Origin: JAFGAV01 sp041479055
GTDB lineage: Bacteria > Acidobacteriota > Aminicenantia > Aminicenantales > JAFGAV01
Direction: 5' to 3'
Assembly: GCA_963702835.1 (NCBI GenBank)
Contig: OY969762.1
Coordinates: 2,170,001-2,234,000, forward strand
Length of the DNA stretch: 64,000 nucleotides
Shown here: positions 27,545-36,350 of the stretch, piece by piece
How the letters are laid out: each line of letters opens with the position of its first letter
How positions within the stretch are numbered: the stretch's first letter is position 1
Made by a program: the position numbers and the translations under genes
Notes under the pieces: generated by a model
Databases searched by the model: none
What the model saw: the letters and a program-made list of their open reading frames with translations, nothing else
Told to the model about the DNA's origin: nothing

Positions 27545-29560
27545 CTAAAATATTTTTTTGAATATTCGGCGGCCACCTAGGGTGGCCTTGTCGATGGCCT
27601 GGTGGGGGCAGAGCTCCATGCAGCAGTAGCAGCTCCGGCAGTCCGGGCGGATGAAGCTCGGAAGCCGGCGGCCCTGATGTTCAACCATGACCACGGCCTT
27701 GGGCGCAGCCGGGCAGGCCTCGGCGCAGGAGCCGCAGGATTGACATAATTGAGGGTCGACCACCAGGCGGGCCCGGCGGCTGAAAAGGAATCCAAAGATG
27801 AGCCTATTGGACAGGTAGTTCATCAGGGCGTTTTTCAGAGGACGGCGGTAGGTGGAAGGTTTTTTGAAATGTGCCGGCCGGATAAAGCTCCCCAGAATAT
27901 CCAGTTTCTCCAGGTCGGGTTCGCCCAAGCCCCGCCGGTAGGCTTCCTTAAGAAGCGGAACGGCTGAGCGGTCAAAGCCCATCATCTCGGCCATGACCGT
28001 GTCGGCGTTCACGGCGTTATCAGCCACGATCAGCCGCCTGATGTCGGGGCGAAGGTCAGGCCCGGTCGGGCCGTTGCCTTCCATGCCCGTCACGGCGTCC
28101 ATGATCACCAGGTCGGGCGGCCGGATAAGGTAAATATCGGCCAGGACACGGGCAAAGGCTCGCGGCGTGCGGCCCAGCCTGTGGAGCCGGGCTTTATCCC
28201 CGCCCACGAGATAGCCGTAGCAGTTCTTGAGGCCGCCGGTGATCTGGGTCAACTGGTGCGTTTTGAACTTGGGCAGGGAGACCACCAGGTCTGCCTCCAG
28301 GACAGCCCGGGAGACGGTCAGCTCTCCCAGTTGAGGCGCCCAAGGGAGAACGACGCGCTCCTGCTCCAGCCCGATATTCCGGTAATGGCCGGGGACGGCT
28401 TCGAGGATCCCGGAGGTGCGGAAACACTCCTCATTCCGGCCGTAACCCGGCCGGCCGGGGTTGTCGCCCACAATGACCTTGGCGCCGCGGCGGAGGAGCG
28501 AGTCTGCTACGGCCCGCACCAGCCGGGGATGGGTGGTCACATGTTTTTCGGGCGGACAAGCGGCGATGACGTTGGGCTTAACCAGGACCGTCCGGCCCGT
28601 CCAAGCCAGGGGGAACTCATCCAGCCCGCGCTCTACGGCTTCGGCCACGCGCTCGTAATCCGTTTCCAGGACCAGGACTTTACGGCCGGCCGGCTTGAGG
28701 ACGGGGGAGAATCGGCGGTGGATGCCGACGGCTTGCCGAGTTCGCACCCGATCGGTCCAGTGTTTGATGTCCTCGGCCAGGGGAATGTCCGGCTCAAAAA
28801 AAAGGCAGTGATCGGTTTCCGGATAGGTGATAGCCTCGAGCTTGCCGCGCCATAGACGTTCAAGGACCACCCTTGTCTTATCCTTATGGACAATGCGGTC
28901 GCCTTCCGCCCACAGGACAAGAGCCGGGACCTTCAGCCTCGCCCGCCGGCCGAGGAGGCTTCGCCTGAGGTCGAGCCGCCATCCGATAAGAAACTCCCGC
29001 GCCGGGATCCTCTTTCGGCGAAGCGCGTCGCGGGCGATGAAGTCGAGTCCTTCCGGGCGCCGGGTAAACCAGCGGTCGTCGCTGACGGGCGAGGGATATG
29101 TCCGCCCCGGAGAGAACAGGGCCGCCATAACGGTTTCAAGTTTATGGCCTCTGGGCAGGCCGGCCCGGGTCTTCAGCCCGGGAGAGATAAAAATCAATGA
29201 GTCCGGAATTTCTCGGCGCTCAAGGGCGGCAACCGTAGCCAGCTTGGCCCCGAAACAGAGGGAGGCGAGATGGACCCTTGCTTCGGGGTATTTCCGACGC
29301 AGGAAGTCCAGACAGACGGCGATATCATCGAGCCAGGGTCTAAGGCCCGCCTGAAGATCCTGGTTAAGCCCTGAGCCGCGCCTGTCCAGGGCCAGCACTG
29401 CCGCTCTGAGGCCGGATAGTTTCCGGGCCGTCGAAGCGAACCAGGTGTGATTGCTCTCCAGGCCGTTGAGGATGAGCACGGCCTGGGAGACAGGCTCGGC
29501 CGGCCACAGAGCCGCCCGGACGGTCCGGCTGTCTCGACCTTTAAGTTCAACGAGCTCCAT
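27545..29560 (-). CDS. Fusion: alpha/beta-hydrolase, DUF362 and 2x[4Fe-4S] ferredoxin
   Basis: 671 residues. Residues about 1-270 form an alpha/beta-hydrolase: oxyanion region LILNGLES, nucleophile elbow ASLCFGAK with Cys102 in the usual Ser place, acid D221 (WAEGDRIV) and H251 (ETDHCLFF). Residues about 290-540 are DUF362 (VLVKPNVIAACPPEKHVTTH, VVSLPKFKTHQLTQITGGLK, KNCYGYLVGG). The last 60 residues hold two CxxCxxCxxxCP cluster motifs (CQSCGSCAEACP, CRSCYCCMELCP). DUF362 with a ferredoxin tail is common, but I do not know this hydrolase fusion. Last gene of a four-gene operon; its start overlaps the enolase-family gene by 14 bases. Predicted cytoplasmic; a redox-coupled step in a small-molecule pathway is inference. 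Confidence 0.82.
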   Translation of the reverse strand: MELVELKGRDSRTVRAALWPAEPVSQAVLILNGLESNHTWFASTARKLSGLRAAVLALDRRGSGLNQDLQAGLRPWLDDIAVCLDFLRRKYPEARVHLASLCFGAKLATVAALERREIPDSLIFISPGLKTRAGLPRGHKLETVMAALFSPGRTYPSPVSDDRWFTRRPEGLDFIARDALRRKRIPAREFLIGWRLDLRRSLLGRRARLKVPALVLWAEGDRIVHKDKTRVVLERLWRGKLEAITYPETDHCLFFEPDIPLAEDIKHWTDRVRTRQAVGIHRRFSPVLKPAGRKVLVLETDYERVAEAVERGLDEFPLAWTGRTVLVKPNVIAACPPEKHVTTHPRLVRAVADSLLRRGAKVIVGDNPGRPGYGRNEECFRTSGILEAVPGHYRNIGLEQERVVLPWAPQLGELTVSRAVLEADLVVSLPKFKTHQLTQITGGLKNCYGYLVGGDKARLHRLGRTPRAFARVLADIYLIRPPDLVIMDAVTGMEGNGPTGPDLRPDIRRLIVADNAVNADTVMAEMMGFDRSAVPLLKEAYRRGLGEPDLEKLDILGSFIRPAHFKKPSTYRRPLKNALMNYLSNRLIFGFLFSRRARLVVDPQLCQSCGSCAEACPAAPKAVVMVEHQGRRLPSFIRPDCRSCYCCMELCPHQAIDKATLGGRRIFKKIF

Positions 29561-30758
29561 CAGACCTCAGAGTATATTCGAAAAGAGGCCTGGCATATTT
29601 TTTAAAATTATTTTGGCTCAAGGTCAGGCCCAGGCCGCAGCCGCTCGTTGGCCACCATCCGGCCGGATGTCGGAAGGCGCGAGCTCTCCGGACGATATCA
29701 CGCTTTAAAAGAAGCGGGCTGAAAGACGGCTCGACAGAGGCCAGGTCCGGCGCGCATTCGGCGAAAAGCCGCTCCGCAGCGGCCAGAATGCCCGTCTCCC
29801 CGACCATCACTCCCAGATGACAAGGGAGGCCGTGTCGACGGGCCAGGGAGGCGATCCGCAGCGAGGGGATGAGTCCTCCGCACTTGGAAAGGCGGACCTG
29901 GAAGGCATGGCAGGCCCGCCGGCCAGCCAGGACTTCGGCCTCCTCCTCGGTCCGCAGAGATTCGTCGGCAATGACCCGAACCGTCCCTGCCTCGGCCGTA
30001 AGGCGGGCCATTCCGTCGAGATCGTCCTTGGCCACCGGCTGCTCTACGGATTCCACTCCCAGTCGTCCGAGCCGCCGGACCATGGACAAAGCTTCCTCAG
30101 CCGTCCAGGCTTCGTTGGCGTCGACCCTGATAACAACCTTTCCGCGAATATTTTTCGAGGCCAGGGTTTCCAGAAAAGCCAGACGCTCCCCGTCCCCGGC
30201 TCCTCCCATCTTAAGCTTGAACTGCCGGAAGCCCAACAGCCTGTAAAGCAGGAAAAACCGGGCGCGCAGCCGGCGCGGCCCCAGGAAAGGAAGCACGGCG
30301 GTTCGCGGAATCAGGCGGAAACATTCCGATAGGGGTTGACTCACCCGCCAGGAGAAGTTGGAGAGTGCGCCTGCCATCCGGCCGGCCTCTCGGCTGAAAA
30401 CTTTTCCGTAGGCATCGAGAAGGGCCAGCTCCACGGCACAGCGGGCAGCATTAAAAACCGTCCGGCCCTCTGTGATGATTGGCAAGCCGGCCGCGGCCGA
30501 AACAGCCTCTTCCATGCGGCCCGGGTCAAGCTCAGCCAGCCGGGGCCCATAGACCTGTTGAATCTTTCGGGCGGCGCTCTCCATGGTCTCGCCCGTCACA
30601 TAGTCGCGGGGGATCCCTTCCCCGACCCCCTCCGCGCCGTTCTCCAAGCGCATCCGGAGGACAAGATTGTCCGTCCTGGAACGCTCGGCGGAGTGATGCC
30701 GGAAAGCAAAGCGGAAAGGCAGGGAGACTCGGAAGAGGCTTAAGGACTCGATCCTCAT
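29547..30758 (-). CDS. Enolase-superfamily enzyme (MLE subgroup; racemase/epimerase-like)
   Basis: 403 residues. N-terminal capping domain, then the barrel with the KxK pair in FKLKMG (K181, K183), metal ligands D213 (RVDANEAW), E239 (ESVEQP) and D265 (IADES), and K292 (VRLSKCGG) on the opposite face. This is the full set for 1,1-proton-transfer enzymes such as dipeptide epimerases, N-acylamino-acid racemases and o-succinylbenzoate synthases. No menaquinone genes are near. In this operon a GH3 enzyme could make acyl-amino acids, so an N-acylamino-acid racemase or epimerase fits best, as inference. The start lies one base after the methyltransferase stop. Confidence 0.85.
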   Translation of the reverse strand: MRIESLSLFRVSLPFRFAFRHHSAERSRTDNLVLRMRLENGAEGVGEGIPRDYVTGETMESAARKIQQVYGPRLAELDPGRMEEAVSAAAGLPIITEGRTVFNAARCAVELALLDAYGKVFSREAGRMAGALSNFSWRVSQPLSECFRLIPRTAVLPFLGPRRLRARFFLLYRLLGFRQFKLKMGGAGDGERLAFLETLASKNIRGKVVIRVDANEAWTAEEALSMVRRLGRLGVESVEQPVAKDDLDGMARLTAEAGTVRVIADESLRTEEEAEVLAGRRACHAFQVRLSKCGGLIPSLRIASLARRHGLPCHLGVMVGETGILAAAERLFAECAPDLASVEPSFSPLLLKRDIVRRARAFRHPAGWWPTSGCGLGLTLSQNNFKKYARPLFEYTLRSDGAR

Positions 30759-30759
30759 G

Positions 30760-31800
30760 TCATCGGAAAACGAACAGGCCGTGCTCCAGCGTCGGGAAGA
30801 CCTGTTTTTCTTCGAGCCGGAAACCGGCCCGGGCGAAAAGCGTCGGCCAATCCTCCGGGCCGGGCAGCGCCTGTCCGGTCAGCCTGTGGCACAGGTTGAA
30901 TTCCCATTTAGCCGCGGGGCTGCGGACCGCCCGGCTGTCCGGCCCGAGACAGACTTCGGCCAGGATGAAGATGCTCCCGGGAAATTTTGTCCTCAGCCTG
31001 GACAGGGCCTTGACCACGCGGAGCTCTCCATCCTTAAGATGAAAGTGCAGCAGGTCCACGGCGGTTATGGCCTCCACAGCCCCGCCGCGCAGCCTAATGG
31101 TCTCCGGCCTCAGGGCATCGCCCTGCAGGACCTTGATCCGTCCTTCATAGGCCGAGCCCCGCAGAGAGGCCCGCGAGGAGGCGACCACCATCCGATCGTT
31201 GTCCACTCCCCAGCCGGTGATGCCGTTGCGGTCGCAGAGATACTTGAGCAGGGCCAAGTTGCTCGAGCCGAGGTCGAGGACCGAGCGGAGGCCTCGTTTC
31301 CGGAGGGCCCGGCTGATCAAAGGGAAAGCCAGCTCGAAGCCGAGGGCCGTGCTTCCCTTTCTGATCTTTTCTTCGTCCCGCTTAAACGGCGGACGCCGCG
31401 ATGGACTCCGGATGAGCTGAGGCAGATGTTCCATGACCGGCCGGTATCCGGAGAATAGGTCCAGGAAACCGCGGGGCTCCCGGAGAAGATTCTTTCCGCG
31501 GCGGGTCAGGCGGACCGCGTCCCCCTTGAGGTCAAGGTAGTTGAGGCCGGCCAGGTAGCGGCACACGGCGCGCAGGCCGGCCGGCCCGGGCTTCTTGCCG
31601 GCCGCTATTTCGGCCAGATCGACCGGCCCCTGCTCGAGCCTCCCGGCCAGCCCCGAGTCGAGGAGCGCATCCCAACATAGAAAGATATGGTAGCCTCTGA
31701 GGATATCCCTGGCCCGGCGCTGCCGCCGCCGGCTTCTCAGAAGCTTTCGCGGAGAAACGACCCCGGCTAGCTTCAAGCCGTCCCTGACTTGCCGGATCAT
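30760..31800 (-). CDS. Winged-helix O-methyltransferase-like SAM enzyme
   Basis: 346 residues. The first 110 residues look like the winged-helix dimerisation part of O-methyltransferases (VDLAEIAAGKKPGPAGLRAV, YLDLKGDAVRLTRRG). The catalytic domain has motif I SVLDLGSSNLALLKYL at about 173-188 and GVDNDRMVV, with AVDLLHFHL where acceptors and cofactor usually meet. The motif is DLGSSN rather than the usual D-x-GxGxG, so activity should be verified. ATG overlaps the GH3 stop by four bases. Likely methylates the compound handled by its operon partners. Confidence 0.75.
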   Translation of the reverse strand: MIRQVRDGLKLAGVVSPRKLLRSRRRQRRARDILRGYHIFLCWDALLDSGLAGRLEQGPVDLAEIAAGKKPGPAGLRAVCRYLAGLNYLDLKGDAVRLTRRGKNLLREPRGFLDLFSGYRPVMEHLPQLIRSPSRRPPFKRDEEKIRKGSTALGFELAFPLISRALRKRGLRSVLDLGSSNLALLKYLCDRNGITGWGVDNDRMVVASSRASLRGSAYEGRIKVLQGDALRPETIRLRGGAVEAITAVDLLHFHLKDGELRVVKALSRLRTKFPGSIFILAEVCLGPDSRAVRSPAAKWEFNLCHRLTGQALPGPEDWPTLFARAGFRLEEKQVFPTLEHGLFVFR

Positions 31801-33518
31801 GGGCGTCCCCGAATTTGGGCCAACAGGCGATCGCGCTCCTCGCCCTCGGCCAGCAGGTGGATGGGCTTGAACTGGGTGTCGAACACGCCGCGTGGGCGGC
31901 GCCTGTCTCGGAGTGCTTCCAAACTGCCTGATTCAAGAAGGAATACCCTGGCCGGAGCGAGCCGTCCGGATAGACGCTTTGACTTGTATTCGATATTTCC
32001 TTCTTTCAGCCGGTCATCCAGGAATTCGGCCAGGCCGGGGGTGGCCCTCAGCTTTTTTCCTCCCCCCGGCCCGCTTTCCAGGAGGAACATATAGGCCGGC
32101 GGAATGTCCGTGGAATGAGTCAGACAGAAGTCCAATTGATCCAGGCCGGCCTCCTGTTGCAGGCGGGAAACGGCGCTCACGGCCTGGTATTCAGTGACCT
32201 TCTCGCCGGTCAAAGACAGCGTCCCTCCCGTCTTATACAGAAAGCGGACCAGCGGCGTGTTTTTGTAGCGGCTGACGACTTCGACGATATCGTCCATGTC
32301 GTACCGGTAGAGGCCTCCCTCCTGGGTGACAATCACCCTGTAGCGCCGGCCTTCCTCCAGCTCGTGGACAAGCAAAGTATCCCGGCCGGCAGAGCCTTCC
32401 TCGATAAATTCAAAAAAGTTGCCGGTCACATGAAGAACGCCGGCGGCCGTCTCATTCTCCAGGGGAATGGCGAAAAAGCCTTCCGAAGCCCGAAACCCGA
32501 CGTCGCGCAGGGGGACCTCCCGGCTGTACATCCGCAGCCGGCCGAGGTAGAGCGACAGGGTCCCGCCCAGCCAGCAGTTGACCAGCTCCAGCCCCGGCCA
32601 CAGCCGGCGGAGAGGAAAAGGGTCCTCGGCCAACCCTGCCTCCACTTCCTCCGCCCGCCGGGGCTGGGGCTTTCTCTTGGCCAGGATCGGAAACAAGCAA
32701 GATCGTTCCTCGGGGGCCAGCGAATCCAGGGCTGCCCGGCCGACTTCGCCCCGTCCGATATCCTCGGCCAGGGCCCGGCGGTTCTCGTGCATGAACCGGC
32801 AGAACTGGACCACGGAGGAAGGGTTGGCGGTGTTGATATTTCCAACTCGGCTGGTCAAGGCCAGATAGGAAATCAAATAAAGCCGGGCGGCCGGGTCTTT
32901 GACCTGGAACACGGCCGACGGGACAGCCATGACCGCCCTGTTCAGAAGGGCGATTCTGAAGACAGGGCGCGACCGGCCGGAGATGATCCGGCCGGAGATG
33001 GAACCGCAGGGAAGGCCGGCTTCCGTGGGCTCTTCTAAATAAGAAGAAACGAGAGCCAGGTATTTCCAGCGGCCGTAAGTGTCCTTGTCCCGGACCAGCC
33101 GGGCGTTCCAATAAACCTGGGCCTGGGTCCAGTCCCGCTCCAGGGAGGCCGTCAGAGGAATAAGCTTGCGGGGGCCGGTCGTTCCGCTGGTCACGGCAAA
33201 GAAAAAGGGGTCTTCGGCCGTCAGGATCCCTTTCTCTCCCCGGGCCGAGCGGTCAATCAGAGGCCGGAGATCGTCGTAGGTCGAGAGGGGGACGCAGCGC
33301 CGGAATTCTTGGATGGCGGAGCATTTGGCAAAACCGTGAAAACGACCGAAGACGGTCCCGGCATTCCGGGACAGGATCGACTTGAGCTTTTCCTCCTGGG
33401 CCCGGTGCGGGTCGGCGAAGGCGGACTCCATGATCCGCAGTTCAGGCCGGCGGAAGAAACTGTAAAGAAAGGACCGCGGGCCCATATGGCTGAAGAACGC
33501 ATCTCGAAGCGGGATCAT
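31797..33518 (-). CDS. GH3-family acyl-adenylate (acyl-amido synthetase-like) enzyme
   Basis: 573 residues. ATP motif 1 TSGTTGPRK at 110-118, motif 2 RASEGFF at 343-349 and motif 3 YRYDMDD at 404-410, matching the SSGTSxGxxK, YxSSEG-type and YRxGD signatures of the GH3 auxin-responsive family. Plant members join an activated carboxylate to an amino acid; bacterial members are mostly uncharacterised. First gene of the operon, so it probably starts the pathway by activating a carboxylic acid. No signal peptide. Start at ATG 33518 as the longest frame; the N-terminus is typical. Confidence 0.88.
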   Translation of the reverse strand: MIPLRDAFFSHMGPRSFLYSFFRRPELRIMESAFADPHRAQEEKLKSILSRNAGTVFGRFHGFAKCSAIQEFRRCVPLSTYDDLRPLIDRSARGEKGILTAEDPFFFAVTSGTTGPRKLIPLTASLERDWTQAQVYWNARLVRDKDTYGRWKYLALVSSYLEEPTEAGLPCGSISGRIISGRSRPVFRIALLNRAVMAVPSAVFQVKDPAARLYLISYLALTSRVGNINTANPSSVVQFCRFMHENRRALAEDIGRGEVGRAALDSLAPEERSCLFPILAKRKPQPRRAEEVEAGLAEDPFPLRRLWPGLELVNCWLGGTLSLYLGRLRMYSREVPLRDVGFRASEGFFAIPLENETAAGVLHVTGNFFEFIEEGSAGRDTLLVHELEEGRRYRVIVTQEGGLYRYDMDDIVEVVSRYKNTPLVRFLYKTGGTLSLTGEKVTEYQAVSAVSRLQQEAGLDQLDFCLTHSTDIPPAYMFLLESGPGGGKKLRATPGLAEFLDDRLKEGNIEYKSKRLSGRLAPARVFLLESGSLEALRDRRRPRGVFDTQFKPIHLLAEGEERDRLLAQIRGRP

Positions 33519-33535
33519 CGTCCCGCCCCAGACTT

Positions 33536-33594
33536 CAAAATAGAGCCTGCCTCTTCAAAAAGAGGACTCCTCTTTCGAGAACATGGGCAGGCTC
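33536..33594 (-). terminator. Terminator-like branched hairpin
   Basis: Outer arms GAGCCTGCC (33543-33551) and GGCAGGCTC (33586-33594) are a perfect 9-base inverted repeat around a second hairpin built on AAAGAGGA/TCCTCTTT. Read on the minus strand the stem ends in TATTTT. It lies 52 bases past the end of the OMP gene at 33646. Confidence 0.5.
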
Positions 33595-33645
33595 ACAGGG
33601 AACCCGCCTCTCAAATCCTCAGAATTTTCAGCCGGTCAGGATCTG

Positions 33646-34278
33646 TCAGAATTTATATCCGATCAGAATGCTGATGTTGGTGCTCTTGGCCGTCTCGCCG
33701 GGCGATGGATGTTTAATGAGGTTCGATAGGCCCAGGGCATAGCGCCCCTCGACCAGGAAGTTCATCGAGGCGATGGCGATCTCCACCCCCCCGCCGAAAA
33801 TAAGGCCATACTGGAAGCGGTTGACATCGTCGGTCATATCATTCTCTGAATGAGATATTCCGGGGCTTACATCCATAATACCTTTCTGGCTGGTGGTGTA
33901 GGCTAGGAAGCCGCCGGTAATGATATAGGGCGTCGTTCCGGGCAGGAAGGACACTTTAAAAAGGACCGGCATGGAGACGGCGTAGCCTTTATATGTCACC
34001 GTGAGGGTGTCCCCCATGTAAGTCCCTTTAAACTCCGCTCCGCCCGGCGCATACATTATGTCCAGCTCCAAAGCAAAGTTGGTGGTGAAGCTGAGCTCAA
34101 AGCCCACTCCCCCGGTGAACTGGAGCAAAGAATTCTTATTGATCCAGCTGGGCAGGCTGCTCTCTTCCGAATAGTTCAAGCTGGTGAAAGCCGGACCGAA
34201 TTGGAGCTTGAGCCCGCTGCCGAAGGCGGGCCAACTGATCAGGAGAACTAAACAAACGGCCGCGAGAATTTTTTTCAT
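33646..34278 (-). CDS. Small outer-membrane beta-barrel protein A1
   Basis: 210 residues. Signal peptide MKKILAAVCLVLLISWPAFG, about eight alternating strands, and a C-terminal aromatic beta-signal (ISILIGYKF), as in PF13568/PF13505-type porin-like proteins. A strong AGGAGG lies five bases before the ATG. Nearly identical to protein A2 at 34874-35506 (differences scattered), showing a recent tandem duplication. Role unknown; small barrels of this type are often of unknown ligand. Confidence 0.82.
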   Translation of the reverse strand: MKKILAAVCLVLLISWPAFGSGLKLQFGPAFTSLNYSEESSLPSWINKNSLLQFTGGVGFELSFTTNFALELDIMYAPGGAEFKGTYMGDTLTVTYKGYAVSMPVLFKVSFLPGTTPYIITGGFLAYTTSQKGIMDVSPGISHSENDMTDDVNRFQYGLIFGGGVEIAIASMNFLVEGRYALGLSNLIKHPSPGETAKSTNISILIGYKF

Positions 34279-34334
34279 GGAGCCTCCTTTTGGCCAATAC
34301 TAACGGAAGAAATCGGCTAAGTCAACAGATAGAA

Positions 34335-34859
34335 TCAGAATCTGTATCCGGCTAAAACCGTCCAGGTGGAGGTGCGGACGGATTCACCGGGAAGGGGGTC
34401 CTTGATCATATTGGACAGACCCAACTGATAGCGGACTTCGAGCAAAACGGCCATGGAACTAAGGGCCAGCTGGTAGCCTCCGCTGAAGACCAGCCCGTAT
34501 TGCAGCCGACTGACCTCATCCTTAAGGTCCATATCGCCGCTGGCCCAATCGTATTTATATTTAATTTTCGAGTTCAGCACGTACCCGACTCCTGCTTCGG
34601 CGCCCAGGAAAGGCGTTGAGCCGGGCCCCAGGCGGAGCTTGAACAGGACGGGGAGGGCCAGGGCCGAGCCTTCATAGGTCAAAGTCCCGACTTCTCTTTC
34701 GAACCGGCAGCCGCCCGGGGCGTAGGACAGGTCTACCTCCAGAGCTAGAAACCCGGCCAGGCCGAGCTCGAACCCCAACCCGCCAGCCGGCAGAATCGAG
34801 GCCTTCTGCTTGCCCAGGTCTTCGGAAAAATTCAGGTTGGCCAGGGCCGCCCCGGCCTG
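34335..34859 (-). pseudogene. Beheaded copy of OMP gene B (B1)
   Basis: Reads LQAGAALANLNFSEDLGKQK and on to the C-terminal VLAGYRF, closely matching protein B2 (35563-36165). The signal peptide and ribosome site are gone: homology stops at about 34859, where sequence copied from just downstream of an A gene (TAGATCCTGACC on the minus strand) is joined. In frame, a TAA lies a few codons upstream and no good start is present. This is the junction scar of a tandem duplication. A GTG/TTG start near 34778 would give only 147 residues without export signal. Confidence 0.75.
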
Positions 34860-34873
34860 CAGGTCAGGATCTA

Positions 34874-35506
34874 TCAGAATTTATATCCGACCAGAATGCT
34901 GATGTTGGTGCTCTTGGCCGTTTCGCCGGGCGACGGATGTTTGATCAGGTTCGATAAGGCCAGGCCATAACGCCCCTCGACCAGGAAGTTCATCGAAGCG
35001 ATGGCGATCTCCACCCCGCCGCCAAAAACAAGGCCGTACTGAAAACGGTTGATTTCGTCGGTCATATCATCCTCTGAATGAAGTATTCCGGGGCTTACAT
35101 CCAAGATGGCTTTCTGGCTCGTGGTGTAGGCCAGGAAGCCGCCGGTGATGATATAGGGCGTCGTTCCGGGCAGGAAGGAGACTTTAAAAAGGACCGGCAT
35201 GGAGACGGCATAGCCTTTAAGCGTATAGGTAACGGTGTCTCCCATGAAAGTCCCTTTCCACTCCGCCCCGCCCGGCGCATACATCAGGTCCAACTCCAAG
35301 GCGAAGTTGGTGGTGAAGCTGAGCTCAAACCCCACTCCCCCGGTGAACTGGAGCAAAGAATTCTTATTGATCCAGCTGGGCAGGCTGCTTTCTTCCGAGT
35401 AGTTGATGCTGGTGAAAGCCGGGCCGAATTGAAGCTTGAACCCGCTGCCGAAAGCAGGCCAGCTGATCAGGAGAACCAAACAAACGGCCGCTAAAACTTT
35501 TTTCAT
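34874..35506 (-). CDS. Small outer-membrane beta-barrel protein A2
   Basis: 210 residues, signal peptide MKKVLAAVCLVLLISWPAFG, the same barrel pattern and C-terminal ISILVGYKF as A1. AGGAGG precedes the ATG at ideal spacing. Lies 56 bases after gene B2, so B2 and A2 form the complete parent unit of the duplicated pair. Most differences from A1 are conservative and reading frames are clean, so both A copies look functional. Confidence 0.82.
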   Translation of the reverse strand: MKKVLAAVCLVLLISWPAFGSGFKLQFGPAFTSINYSEESSLPSWINKNSLLQFTGGVGFELSFTTNFALELDLMYAPGGAEWKGTFMGDTVTYTLKGYAVSMPVLFKVSFLPGTTPYIITGGFLAYTTSQKAILDVSPGILHSEDDMTDEINRFQYGLVFGGGVEIAIASMNFLVEGRYGLALSNLIKHPSPGETAKSTNISILVGYKF

Positions 35507-35562
35507 GGAGCCTCCTTTTGGCCAATACTAGCGGAAGAAATCGTCTAAGTCAACAGAAAGAA

Positions 35563-36165
35563 TCAGAATTTGTATCCGGCTAAAACCGTCCAGGTGGAAG
35601 TGCGGACGGATTCGCCGGGGAGGGGGTTCTTGATCATGTTGGACAGGCCCAACTGATAGCGGACTTCGAGCGAAACGGCCATGGAACCAAGGGCCAGCTG
35701 GTACCCTCCGCTGAAAACCAACCCGTATTGAAGCCGGCTGACCTCATCCTTAAGGTCCATTTCGCCGCTGCCCCAATCATATTTATATTTGATTTTCGAG
35801 TTCAGCACGTACCCGACCCCTGCTCCGGCGCCCAGGAAAGGCGTTGAGCCGGGCCCCAGGCGAAGCTTGAATAGGACGGAGAGGGCCAGGGCCGAGCCTT
35901 CATAGGTCAGAGTCCCGACTTCTCTTTCAAACCGGCAGCCGCCCGGAGCGTAGGATAGGTCTACCTCCAGGGCTAGAAACTTGGCCAGGCCGATCTCAAA
36001 CCCCAACCCGCCAGCCGGCAGAATTGAGGTTTTCTGTTTGCCCAGGTCTTCGGAAAAATTCAGGTTGGCCAAGGCCGCCCCGGCCTGCACTTTGAACGCA
36101 CCCCAAGCCGCTGAGGTCAGTCCCAAGCAGACAGCCATCAGCAAAGCCATGCGTCGGTTTCGCAT
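35563..36165 (-). CDS. Small outer-membrane beta-barrel protein B2
   Basis: About 200 residues from ATG 36165 (MRNRRMALLMAVCLGLTSAA signal peptide), chosen because GGGGAGGAG lies just upstream; the frame is open to ATG 36219 but that start adds a basic, unlikely leader. The barrel ends in VLAGYKF. It is a distant paralog of the A proteins (shared LEVDLSYAPGGC/LELDLMYAPGGA and YGLVFSGG). First gene of the intact B2-A2 unit. Confidence 0.8.
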   Translation of the reverse strand: MRNRRMALLMAVCLGLTSAAWGAFKVQAGAALANLNFSEDLGKQKTSILPAGGLGFEIGLAKFLALEVDLSYAPGGCRFEREVGTLTYEGSALALSVLFKLRLGPGSTPFLGAGAGVGYVLNSKIKYKYDWGSGEMDLKDEVSRLQYGLVFSGGYQLALGSMAVSLEVRYQLGLSNMIKNPLPGESVRTSTWTVLAGYKF

Positions 36166-36350
36166 TTCTCTCCTCCCCACAGCTTCTTTATTTCTATGCT
36201 TTTTGCGGCTCGGCATCAACTTGCCTTAAAAACAAGGCATCCCCTTCAACTGGCGCAATGAGCCGGAGAGATAGAGTTGACAGAGGCCCCTATCAATATA
36301 AAAATAACACTCTATGAACCTCCTGCCCGGAACAGGAGAAAGGAGCCGAA

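Noticed and set aside
36276..36301. TTGACA...TATAAA promoter before the amidohydrolase
   Set aside because: Spacing is only about 14 bases, too short for a normal sigma-70 promoter.
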